Source: an uncultured Pseudomonadota bacterium | GTDB taxonomy: Bacteria; Pseudomonadota; Gammaproteobacteria; Burkholderiales; Thiobacillaceae | NCBI GenBank assembly: GCA_903918705.1 | Contig: CAIXFP010000301.1 | Location: 1 to 5,472 of the forward strand | DNA length: 5,472 bases | Direction of reading: 5' to 3' | Shown: positions 1 to 5,033 of the stretch, piece after piece | Layout of the letters: every line of letters begins with the position of its first letter | Position numbering within the stretch: position 1 is the stretch's first letter | The notes under the pieces: model-generated | The model's input: the letters and a program-made list of their open reading frames with translations, nothing else | The model's database searches: none | What the model was told of the DNA's origin: nothing | Translations under genes and position numbers: made by a program

Positions 1-633
1 AGCCTTGGCCCGGGTGGCGTTGAGGATCATCAAGGGGATGAGCTTTTCGGGGAACTGGTAGGGGCCATAGTTGTTGGAGCAGTTGGTGGTGAGCACCGGC
101 AAGCCGTAGGTGTGGTGGTAGGCGCGCACCAGGTGGTCGCTGGAGGCCTTGCTGGCGGAATAGGGGCTGTTGGGAGCGAACGGGGTGTCTTCGGTGAAGG
201 CCGGGTCTTCCTTGCCGAGGGACCCGTAGACTTCGTCGGTGGAGACGTGGAGGAAGCGGAACGCGGCTTTCTCGGCTTCACCCAGGTTGTTCCAGTAGCC
301 GCGTACTTCTTCCAGAAGGTGGAAGGTACCGACGATGTTGGTCTGGATGAAGTCTTCCGGGCCATGGATGGAGCGGTCGACGTGGCTCTCGGCGGCGAAG
401 TTGACGATGGCGCGGGGCTGGTGCTCGGCCAACAACTTGCCCACCAGGGCGCGGTCGCCGATGTCGCCTTGCGCGAACAGGTAGCGCGCGTCCCCCTTGA
501 GGCTGGCCAGATTCTTCAGGTTGCCCGCGTAGGTGAGCTTGTCCAGGTTGAGCACCGGCTCGTCGTTCCCGGCCAGCCAGTCGATGATGAAGTTCGCGCC
601 GATGAAACCGGCACCGCCGGTGACGATGATCAT
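1..633 (-). CDS. rfbB: dTDP-glucose 4,6-dehydratase, N-terminal 211 residues (cut by window edge)
   Basis: RfbB converts dTDP-glucose to dTDP-4-keto-6-deoxyglucose in the cytoplasm, the second step of dTDP-rhamnose synthesis. It is an NAD-dependent extended short-chain dehydrogenase. Reading from ATG at 633, the Rossmann motif GGAGFIG is at residues 6-12, NFAAESHVDRS at about 78-88, the catalytic STDEVYG at 131-137 (Thr132, Asp133, Glu134), and the YSASK pair Tyr158/Lys162. NCSNNYGPYQFPEKLIPL at about 184-201 is also typical of the family. About 140 C-terminal residues of the usual 350 lie beyond position 1. The start is fixed by the N-terminal Rossmann strand and a good AGGAG (639-643) five bases upstream. 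It follows galE by 17 nt, so the two are almost certainly co-transcribed; rfbA, rfbC and rfbD would be expected further left. No frameshift or odd codon use is seen. The family assignment is very secure. The deposited name could be rfbB or rmlB. Confidence 0.96.
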   Translation of the reverse strand, partial: MIIVTGGAGFIGANFIIDWLAGNDEPVLNLDKLTYAGNLKNLASLKGDARYLFAQGDIGDRALVGKLLAEHQPRAIVNFAAESHVDRSIHGPEDFIQTNIVGTFHLLEEVRGYWNNLGEAEKAAFRFLHVSTDEVYGSLGKEDPAFTEDTPFAPNSPYSASKASSDHLVRAYHHTYGLPVLTTNCSNNYGPYQFPEKLIPLMILNATRAKA

Positions 634-638
634 TATTT

Positions 639-643
639 CTCCT
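639..643 (-). promoter_or_regulatory. Shine-Dalgarno AGGAG of rfbB
   Basis: AGGAG reads on the minus strand five bases before the ATG at 633. It lies entirely in the 17-nt galE-rfbB gap and supports this rfbB start, with translation initiated independently of galE. Confidence 0.7.
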
Positions 644-650
644 TGGTTGT

Positions 651-1673
651 TTATTCAGAAAATCCCTGAGGATTCATCGATTGCCAGCGCCAGGCGTCGA
701 CGCACATCTGTTCCAGGCCGCGCTCGGCTTTCCAGCCCAGTTCACGTGCCGCCAAGGACGGATCGGCCCAGCACTGGGCGATGTCGCCGGCGCGGCGCGG
801 CGCGATACGGTAGGGCACGGGATGGCCGGAAGCCTGCTCGAAGGCCCTGGCCATTTCCAGCACGCTGTAGCCGCACCCGGTGCCCAGGTTCCAGATGCGC
901 ACGCCAGCACGTTCCGAGAGTTTCTCCACCGCCTTGACGTGGCCGGCGGCCAAATCCACCACATGGATGTAATCGCGCACGCCGGTGCCGTCCGGCGTGG
1001 GGTAGTCGTCGCCCCAGACATTCAAGTATTCGCGCCGCCCCACCGCCACCTGGGCGATGTAGGGCATCAGATTATTGGGAATGCCGCGCGGGTCTTCGCC
1101 GATGCGGCCGCTCTCGTGGGCGCCCACCGGGTTGAAGTAGCGCAACAGGGCGATGCGCCAGGCCGGGTCCGACACAGCCAGGTCGCCCAGGATCTGTTCG
1201 ATGATCAGTTTGCTGCGGCCGTAGGGGTTGGTGGTGGCGCCCACCGGATAATCCTCACGAATCGGCACCGAAGCCGGATCGCCGTAAACCGTGGCGGAGG
1301 AACTGAACACCAGGGTCTTCACCCCGGCCGCCTGCATGGCCTCGAACAGGGTAATGCTGCCGGCGATGTTGTTGTCGTAATACCGCAGCGGCTGTTCCAC
1401 CGACTCGCCCACCGCCTTGAGCCCGGCAAAATGGATCACGGCGTCGATGGCGTGCTCCCGAAACAGCGCATCCAGGGCGCCATGATCGCGGATGTCGGCC
1501 TGGACGAAAGGGAAGTCGCGCCCGCTCAACGCCCGCACCCGCTTGAGCGATTCGGCGCTGCTGTTGCACAGATTGTCGAGCACCACGATGTCGTGGCCGG
1601 CGGCGAGAAATTCGAGACAGGCATGGGAGCCAATGTAGCCGGCTCCGCCGGTGATCAGGATGGTCTGCTTCAT
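651..1673 (-). CDS. galE: UDP-glucose 4-epimerase, probably also active on UDP-GlcNAc/GalNAc
   Basis: GalE interconverts UDP-glucose and UDP-galactose using tightly bound NAD in the cytoplasm. The product is 340 residues, close to the 338 of E. coli GalE. The NAD motif GGAGYIG is at residues 9-15, SSSATVYG at 124-131 supplies the catalytic Ser, and YGRSK gives Tyr151 and Lys155. YFNPVGAH at 179-186, IPNNLMPYIAQVAVGRR and DGTGVRDYIHV are typical GalE signatures. Residue 301 is Cys (codon 771-773), where E. coli has Tyr299 and the human enzyme has Cys307. A small residue there is known to admit N-acetylated sugars, so dual specificity is inferred. I chose ATG 1673 because MKQTILITGG begins exactly at the Rossmann strand. 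An in-frame ATG at 1709 would add 12 unrelated residues and overlap the upstream gene. The ribosome site before 1673 is weak (GGA only). It sits 13 nt after the CPBP gene and 17 nt before rfbB, and likely supplies UDP-Gal or UDP-GalNAc for exopolysaccharide. Confidence 0.97.
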   Translation of the reverse strand: MKQTILITGGAGYIGSHACLEFLAAGHDIVVLDNLCNSSAESLKRVRALSGRDFPFVQADIRDHGALDALFREHAIDAVIHFAGLKAVGESVEQPLRYYDNNIAGSITLFEAMQAAGVKTLVFSSSATVYGDPASVPIREDYPVGATTNPYGRSKLIIEQILGDLAVSDPAWRIALLRYFNPVGAHESGRIGEDPRGIPNNLMPYIAQVAVGRREYLNVWGDDYPTPDGTGVRDYIHVVDLAAGHVKAVEKLSERAGVRIWNLGTGCGYSVLEMARAFEQASGHPVPYRIAPRRAGDIAQCWADPSLAARELGWKAERGLEQMCVDAWRWQSMNPQGFSE

Positions 1674-1686
1674 GTGTGTCCGTGGT

Positions 1687-2346
1687 TTACCAGAATTGCC
1701 AAGCCCCATTCCGCAGCACCCAGAGCCCGAGCATCAGGTTGGTGGTGGCATGGGCGGCGATCGGCGCCCAAAGAGTGTGGTAGGTGCGATACAGCCAGGC
1801 ATAGGCCAGGCCGGCGAGGATGCCGGCGAACCAGAGGGTGTGCTCGGCGCCGAACAGCAGGCTGGAAATGACGACGGCACGCAGGCTGATGTTGCTCACC
1901 GACACGGAAAGAAAATCCGGGCGCTCAATCCAGCGCATCAGAAACGAGCGCCAGAACAACTCCTCCATGACCGGCACCACCAGGGAAGCGCCGGCCAGAC
2001 GGAAAACCACCAGCGTCCAGTTCTGGCCGCCGCCCGGCAAGCGGGGGTCGAAGCCCGCGCCGCCGCCGAGATTGAGCCAGCCCTGGTCGAGATGGATCCA
2101 GAGCACGAATACCAGCACGCCCAGGGCAATCGAGACCAACAACGGCCTGGCCGCCGGCCGTGCCAGCAACTCCCGGTATTCGCCGCGAAAAGCCCAGAGC
2201 GCCACGGCCACCGTGACGACTTTGGCGGGGTACAACCAGCGCAGGTCGAAGCCACCACCGCCCCAGCCGTGGGCCGCCTGTTCCACGGCAAGAAACGCCA
2301 TGTACAGGGCGAACGGCGCGATACGCGCAAGCATCGGCTGGGTCAT
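1687..2346 (-). CDS. CPBP-family (CAAX protease-like) intramembrane protease, exosortase/EPS-associated type
   Basis: This is a polytopic inner-membrane protein of the CPBP glutamic-protease family, 219 residues from ATG 2346. Hydrophobic segments lie near residues 9-22, 40-52, 68-85, 111-126, 154-167, 172-186 and 195-211. All three active-site motifs are present in the C-terminal half: EELFWR (Glu128, Glu129, Arg133), FGAEH (Phe165, His169) and HATTN (His199, Asn203). The size and the VVPVMEELFWRSFLMRW stretch match the CAAX prenyl protease-related subfamily found beside exosortase and PEP-CTERM genes; this is family knowledge recalled without a search. The substrate is unknown. The start is uncertain: GTG 2352 would add two residues, ATG 2334 would remove four, and no site has a clear ribosome-binding sequence. 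It lies 19 nt after epsD and 13 nt before galE, so it is the second gene of the presumed EPS operon. A role in maturing an envelope protein of the EPS/exosortase system is inferred. Confidence 0.88.
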   Translation of the reverse strand: MTQPMLARIAPFALYMAFLAVEQAAHGWGGGGFDLRWLYPAKVVTVAVALWAFRGEYRELLARPAARPLLVSIALGVLVFVLWIHLDQGWLNLGGGAGFDPRLPGGGQNWTLVVFRLAGASLVVPVMEELFWRSFLMRWIERPDFLSVSVSNISLRAVVISSLLFGAEHTLWFAGILAGLAYAWLYRTYHTLWAPIAAHATTNLMLGLWVLRNGAWQFW

Positions 2347-2365
2347 GGCCACCTGGGCGGATGGC

Positions 2366-3286
2366 TTACTTGAGGCCGGACAGCGCCTTCTCGATCATGC
2401 CGGGTTCCGCCGGTTCATCCTTCGTCGCGCTGACCACATGGTTGGCGGCCTTGGCTTGCGCGTAAGGCGCCACGTATTCGATCTTGGCGGCCGCGCGCAG
2501 CTTGTCGAGGTCGGCCTTGGCCATGTCCCGTTTGTGCATGGTCAAGAGGAAGCGCTCGATGAGGGCGTGCGCCTGGTCCAGCGTCAACGGCTGGGTTTGT
2601 GAGCCGGTGATGGCCAGAACCGTGAACTGTCTGGGGTTTTCCAGGGTGATGGCCTGGCCATCCTTGAGCGGATGCAACCTGGCCGCCAATTCCAGAGGCA
2701 GTTGTTCCGCGGGCTTGACCGATTGGGCGCCCCGGGTCGGAATATTCTGCGACTTCAGCCACTCCACAAGTTCGTTCAGATTTGCACCGTTGCTCAACCT
2801 GGCCTTCACCGCGCCGACGTTCTCGGGATTCACCTGAATCTGGAGTTCCTGCAGACGGTAGATGCGCCGTTCGGAGAACAACTCGGGGTGCTTGTCGTAA
2901 TAATCCTTGACTTCGGCATCAGTGGGCTTGGCGGCATTCACCGTGATCTTGTCAATGTAAGCCTGAGCGAGCACCTGGCGCTCCGCCGCCTGGACCGCGT
3001 CATTCACGGCGGCATCCTTGTCCAGGCCGGATTTCCTCGCCTGTTGCGCCAGCAAACGCTGCTCCAGCAGGACGTTAAGCATCTGGTTGGCGGCTTCCTG
3101 AGACTGAGCCGAGTCCTTGAGACCCACCTTGGCCAGTTGCGCCTCGACGCTATGGGCGTCGATCGCTTCGCCATTCACCTTCGCCGCCACGGGACCGGCG
3201 GGAGACTCGGCGCCCGTCTTGCCGCCGCAACCGGCCAGCACGACCATCAGGGCTGCCAGCAGAACTTTTTTATTTCGGGGACGCAT
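2366..3286 (-). CDS. epsD: EpsD-family peptidyl-prolyl isomerase-like lipoprotein of EPS export
   Basis: The product is a 306-residue secreted lipoprotein. A basic N-terminus (RPRNKK), a hydrophobic segment (8-16) and the lipobox LAGC (Cys20) form a type II signal peptide. Gly at +2 rather than Asp suggests transfer to the outer membrane. A SurA/PpiC-like chaperone region follows at about 33-115 (VAAKVNGEAI, then LNVLLEQRLLAQQA). A parvulin-like domain begins near PTDAEVKDYYDKHPELF (121-137) and ends near FTVLAITGS (221-229). These features match the EpsD family found in Betaproteobacterial exopolysaccharide clusters such as that of Methylobacillus. The two histidines of an active parvulin core are absent, so the domain may bind proteins without isomerising proline. 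The ATG at 3286 is supported by AGGAAACG just upstream and by the signal peptide. This is the first gene after a 134-nt gap carrying a promoter candidate, so it probably leads the operon. Alternative reading: a generic SurA-like lipoprotein. Confidence 0.86.
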   Translation of the reverse strand: MRPRNKKVLLAALMVVLAGCGGKTGAESPAGPVAAKVNGEAIDAHSVEAQLAKVGLKDSAQSQEAANQMLNVLLEQRLLAQQARKSGLDKDAAVNDAVQAAERQVLAQAYIDKITVNAAKPTDAEVKDYYDKHPELFSERRIYRLQELQIQVNPENVGAVKARLSNGANLNELVEWLKSQNIPTRGAQSVKPAEQLPLELAARLHPLKDGQAITLENPRQFTVLAITGSQTQPLTLDQAHALIERFLLTMHKRDMAKADLDKLRAAAKIEYVAPYAQAKAANHVVSATKDEPAEPGMIEKALSGLK

Positions 3287-3344
3287 CGTTTCCTAGCCTC
3301 ATAAAGTTTTCAGAAATTTCGGGGGGATACCGCGGGAAGGCGGC

Positions 3345-3374
3345 ATTATCGCGGCCCATCCCTTGACGCCTCAA
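3345..3374 (-). promoter_or_regulatory. Candidate sigma70-type promoter for the epsD-galE-rfbB operon
   Basis: On the minus strand a -35-like TTGAGG (3369-3374) is followed by an 18-nt spacer and a -10-like GATAAT (3345-3350). The predicted start of transcription is near 3338, giving a leader of about 50 nt before the epsD ATG at 3286. The -35 matches four of six consensus bases and the -10 five of six. It lies in the only long gap of the window, between hisG and epsD. I saw no hairpin plus T-run terminator for hisG here, so read-through from hisG is also possible. Confidence 0.42.
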
Positions 3375-3375
3375 G
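3362..3375. repeat. Inverted repeat CTTGA-N4-TCAAG over the -35 box
   Basis: The plus strand reads CTTGA (3362-3366), CGCC, TCAAG (3371-3375), a perfect 5-bp inverted repeat with a 4-nt spacer. Its right arm overlaps the candidate -35 element of the epsD promoter, which would suit a repressor operator. A stem this short without a following T-run is unlikely to be a terminator. Short arms also arise by chance, so the regulatory role is inferred. Confidence 0.3.
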
Positions 3376-3393
3376 TTTTACCCATGGCATTTC

Positions 3394-3409
3394 GCAAGGC
3401 GGGGCAAGG
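3394..3409. repeat. Direct repeat GCAAGG with 10-bp period upstream of the epsD promoter
   Basis: GCAAGG occurs at 3394-3399 and again at 3404-3409, exactly one helical turn apart. On the transcribed strand it reads CCTTGC-N4-CCTTGC. The pair lies about 55-70 bp upstream of the predicted epsD transcription start, a usual distance for an activator site. The pattern is short and may be coincidental. Confidence 0.25.
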
Positions 3410-3420
3410 ATAGCATCGGG

Positions 3421-4065
3421 TTATTGCAGGACCGCGCCGCGAAAGGCCGCGATGATGGGTTGCAAGATGTCGTGCTTGAGTTTCAAGGCGGCCTGGTTCA
3501 CCACCAGGCGCGAACTGATGGGCAGGATTTCTTCCACCGCCACCAGATTGTTGGCCTTGAGGGTGCCGCCGGTGGACACCAGATCGACGATGACGTCGGC
3601 CAACCCCACCAGAGGCGCGAGTTCCATGGAACCGTAGAGCTTGATCAGATCGATGTGGACGCCCTTCTGGGCGAAATGCAAGCGGGCGATATTCACGTAC
3701 TTGGTGGCGACCCGCAGACGCGCCCCACGGCGCACCGCCGCCTGGTAGTCGAAGCCCACCGGGGTGGCCACCATCATGCGGCACTTGGCGATCTCGAGGT
3801 CCACGGGCTGATACAAGCCTTCGCCGCCGTGCTCGATCAGCACGTCCTTGCCGGCGATGCCGAGATCGGCAGCGCCATGCTGCACGTAGGTGGGCACGTC
3901 GCTGGCGCGCACGATGATCAGGCGCACATCGGGGCGGTTGGTGGCGATGATCAGCTTGCGCGACGACTCCGGGCTCTCGCTCGGAACAATGCCGGCGGCG
4001 GCCAGGAGCGGCAGGGTTTCTTCGAAAATGCGGCCCTTGGACAGGGCGAGGGTGATTTGGGTCAT
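3421..4065 (-). CDS. hisG: ATP phosphoribosyltransferase catalytic subunit (short form)
   Basis: HisG condenses ATP with PRPP to phosphoribosyl-ATP, the committed step of histidine synthesis. At 214 residues it is the short form, which lacks the C-terminal allosteric domain of the roughly 300-residue enzyme. In characterised species short HisG works in a complex with HisZ, a HisRS-like regulator not present in this window. MTQITLALSKGRIFEETLPLL at the N-terminus, GAADLGIAGKDVLIE at about 64-78, and the PRPP-binding loop DLVSTGGTLKANNL at 161-174 are diagnostic. I chose ATG 4065 because homologous sequence starts there; an upstream ATG at 4164 would add 33 unrelated residues running through the 3' end of the DUF2442 gene. 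The ribosome site is poor. The 20-nt gap from DUF2442 suggests co-transcription. The next gene downstream is epsD rather than hisD, which is unusual for Betaproteobacteria. Confidence 0.96.
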   Translation of the reverse strand: MTQITLALSKGRIFEETLPLLAAAGIVPSESPESSRKLIIATNRPDVRLIIVRASDVPTYVQHGAADLGIAGKDVLIEHGGEGLYQPVDLEIAKCRMMVATPVGFDYQAAVRRGARLRVATKYVNIARLHFAQKGVHIDLIKLYGSMELAPLVGLADVIVDLVSTGGTLKANNLVAVEEILPISSRLVVNQAALKLKHDILQPIIAAFRGAVLQ

Positions 4066-4085
4066 GTCGGGTTTCTTTACCGGTG

Positions 4086-4340
4086 CTACGCGGCCGAAGC
4101 GACCGCGGCCGGTTGGCTTTGCATATAAATGGTGTCGTAGCTCAGGTCGATTTCGCCCGGCCACTCGATGGAACCGGCAACCACCCGCGCGAGCCGAAAC
4201 CGGGCTGGATCGCGCAATTGCGTAAAAACCCCTTTGCCCAGATAAGGAGTGAGGTCGAATACCCGACGCTCGCCGTTCTCGAACTCGACCAGGAGGCGAT
4301 AGTCGGCCAATGGGGTGAGGTTCTTTACGTAAGGGTTCAT
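4086..4340 (-). CDS. DUF2442 domain protein, putative partner of the DUF4160 protein
   Basis: This is an 84-residue soluble protein with the DUF2442 pattern: an N-terminal LTPLADYRLLVEFENGERRVFDL stretch (residues 8-30, conserved core V.FENGE..VFDL), then the GVFTQLRDPARF segment and WPGEIDLSYDTIY near the C-terminus. The molecular function is unknown. Genes of this type commonly sit directly beside DUF4160 genes, and the pair is often listed as a candidate type II toxin-antitoxin module, with DUF2442 the likely antitoxin side. That is family knowledge and inference, not shown here. ATG 4340 has GAGG five bases upstream and starts the conserved region; an ATG at 4490 would only add shadow sequence from the neighbouring gene. 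It begins 7 nt after the DUF4160 stop and ends 20 nt before hisG. The last residues (SQPAAVASAA) are low-complexity and probably disordered. Confidence 0.88.
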   Translation of the reverse strand: MNPYVKNLTPLADYRLLVEFENGERRVFDLTPYLGKGVFTQLRDPARFRLARVVAGSIEWPGEIDLSYDTIYMQSQPAAVASAA

Positions 4341-4347
4341 TGCGGCC

Positions 4348-4617
4348 TCAACGTAACGGGTCGATTTTGAACGGAGATTCATGGTTGACCGCCAACTGCC
4401 AGTCGGCAAGGAGTTCCTCGCGATGGATTTCCATCCAGGCGAGCACCAGCCTGACCTTGGCCGGCGGCAATGACCCGACCAGTATGGCACCGGTCTCTAT
4501 CTCGAACACCGCCTGCTCGCCTTGATATTCGGCGTGAATATGCGGCTGATGGTGCTGCTGGGTATCACCAAAGTACATGCGGATGATGATGCCGAAGAAC
4601 ATGCTGAGGATGGGCAT
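4348..4617 (-). CDS. DUF4160 domain protein, putative toxin-like partner of DUF2442
   Basis: This is an 89-residue protein with the DUF4160 signature: MPILSMFFGIIIRMYF at the start, then HHQPHIHAEYQGEQAVFEI at about 22-40 (the PHIHA histidine cluster is the family hallmark), then LPPAKVRLVLAWMEIHREEL at about 51-70. The His-rich HHQPHIH may bind metal or be catalytic, but the biochemical activity is not established to my knowledge. I chose ATG 4617 because MPILSMF is the usual family N-terminus. An in-frame ATG at 4647 would add ten residues, but it lies inside a palindrome. Only a weak GGATCG precedes the start. It is the first gene of a two-gene unit with DUF2442 (7-nt gap) and lies 51 nt downstream of a broken GIY-YIG-like gene. 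A toxin-antitoxin role is a hypothesis. Confidence 0.88.
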   Translation of the reverse strand: MPILSMFFGIIIRMYFGDTQQHHQPHIHAEYQGEQAVFEIETGAILVGSLPPAKVRLVLAWMEIHREELLADWQLAVNHESPFKIDPLR

Positions 4618-4632
4618 TACGATCCGATCAAA

Positions 4633-4638
4633 AGTATA
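4633..4638 (-). promoter_or_regulatory. Possible -10 element TATACT upstream of the DUF4160-DUF2442 pair
   Basis: TATACT on the minus strand matches five of six -10 consensus bases and directly abuts the palindrome at 4639-4648. No convincing -35 box is found 16-18 nt upstream. The inferred transcription start would leave only about 9 nt before the ATG at 4617, so this promoter is tentative. Confidence 0.25.
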
Positions 4639-4648
4639 TGTGTACACA
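4639..4648. repeat. Perfect 10-bp palindrome TGTGTACACA, possible operator
   Basis: TGTGTACACA is identical to its reverse complement. It lies 21 nt upstream of the DUF4160 start and touches a TATACT -10-like box. A site there would block transcription if bound, as in autoregulated toxin-antitoxin operons. A partial copy of the half-site follows (AGTGTAGACA, 4648-4657). Operator function is inferred. Confidence 0.4.
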
Positions 4649-4668
4649 GTGTAGACAGGGCGGCACCA

Positions 4669-5004
4669 CTACTGCGTGTGCTTCCGCACGAGATACAAAA
4701 AGTACGGTCCCACACCTCGCGCTCCGCCTCCACCAGCCCGTCGGGCATCAGAACGGTCGCCATAGTACTCGATCAAAATGGCTTCCAACTCGCGCACGTG
4801 TTTATCCGAACTGGTTTCTTACAGCACCACCATCTCGTCATAACCAGCGCCACGACTACGGTAAGCCGAGATTCGTATAGACGGAGCGTTCGTAATGCCA
4901 ATTTTGAAAACATCAACCCGATCGACCCGTACCTATGCCGAAATACGTTTGTGCAAAGCCAGTTGACTGGGCCATCCAGTCTCGATTTCCCAACGAAGCT
5001 CCAT
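4669..5004 (-). pseudogene. GIY-YIG-like nuclease-family gene broken by two in-frame stop codons
   Basis: Reading from ATG 5004 to the stop at 4669 gives 112 codons in one frame with two internal stops: TAG at codon 24 (4933-4935) and TAA at codon 62 (4819-4821). The peptide looks like a real protein. FKIGITNAPSIRISAY (about residues 32-47) resembles the YIG strand and the conserved Arg of GIY-YIG domains. YDEMVVL, then ETSSDKHVRELEAILIEYYG after the TAA, places a plausible catalytic Glu. A GGGG turn and GVGPYFLYLVRK close the protein. The TAA falls where VLYETSS would be expected, so a Tyr codon probably mutated. A strong GGGAGG (5009-5014) four bases before the ATG is still intact, and no frameshift is present, so the decay looks recent. 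Alternatives are sequencing error or stop read-through. It lies 29 nt after htpG and 51 nt before DUF4160, in sequence more AT-rich than its neighbours. The original function is unknown; the nuclease label rests on motif resemblance only. Confidence 0.68.
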
Positions 5005-5008
5005 ATCG

Positions 5009-5014
5009 CCTCCC
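5009..5014 (-). promoter_or_regulatory. Strong Shine-Dalgarno GGGAGG of the broken GIY-YIG-like gene
   Basis: GGGAGG reads on the minus strand four bases before the ATG at 5004, in the 29-nt gap after htpG. It supports both the reading frame and the start chosen for the broken gene. Confidence 0.6.
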
Positions 5015-5033
5015 TGAATAATTTATTGTTGTT

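Noticed and set aside
112..669. Long plus-strand open frame of 185 codons across rfbB
   Set aside because: It is antisense to a gene with intact RfbB motifs, shows the repetitive V/G/A/D composition typical of high-GC antisense frames, and resembles no family.
681..1871. Plus-strand open frame of 396 codons across galE
   Set aside because: It is the antisense shadow of galE, running into the CPBP gene; the minus strand carries the complete epimerase.
3334..3353. Possible sigma54 promoter (GG-N10-GC) in front of epsD
   Set aside because: The spacing fits, but few other bases of TGGCAC-N5-TTGC match. The sigma70-type boxes over the same bases fit better. It stays worth remembering because related EPS loci are said to use RpoN.
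3325..3356. CCGCG/CGCGG inverted repeat in the epsD leader region
   Set aside because: Five-base GC-only arms with a long loop are expected by chance in this composition, and no T-run follows.
4122..4150. Possible internal hisG promoter (TCGACC-N17-TATATG) at the end of the DUF2442 gene
   Set aside because: Each box matches only four of six consensus bases, which is common by chance inside coding sequence.
4638..4880. Plus-strand open frame of 80 codons over the GIY-YIG-like region
   Set aside because: No recognisable motif and no good ribosome site, and the minus-strand frame explains the same bases far better.
5015..5033. Near-palindrome AATAAATTATT after the htpG stop as a terminator
   Set aside because: It is AT-only, too short for a stable hairpin, and has no following T-run.
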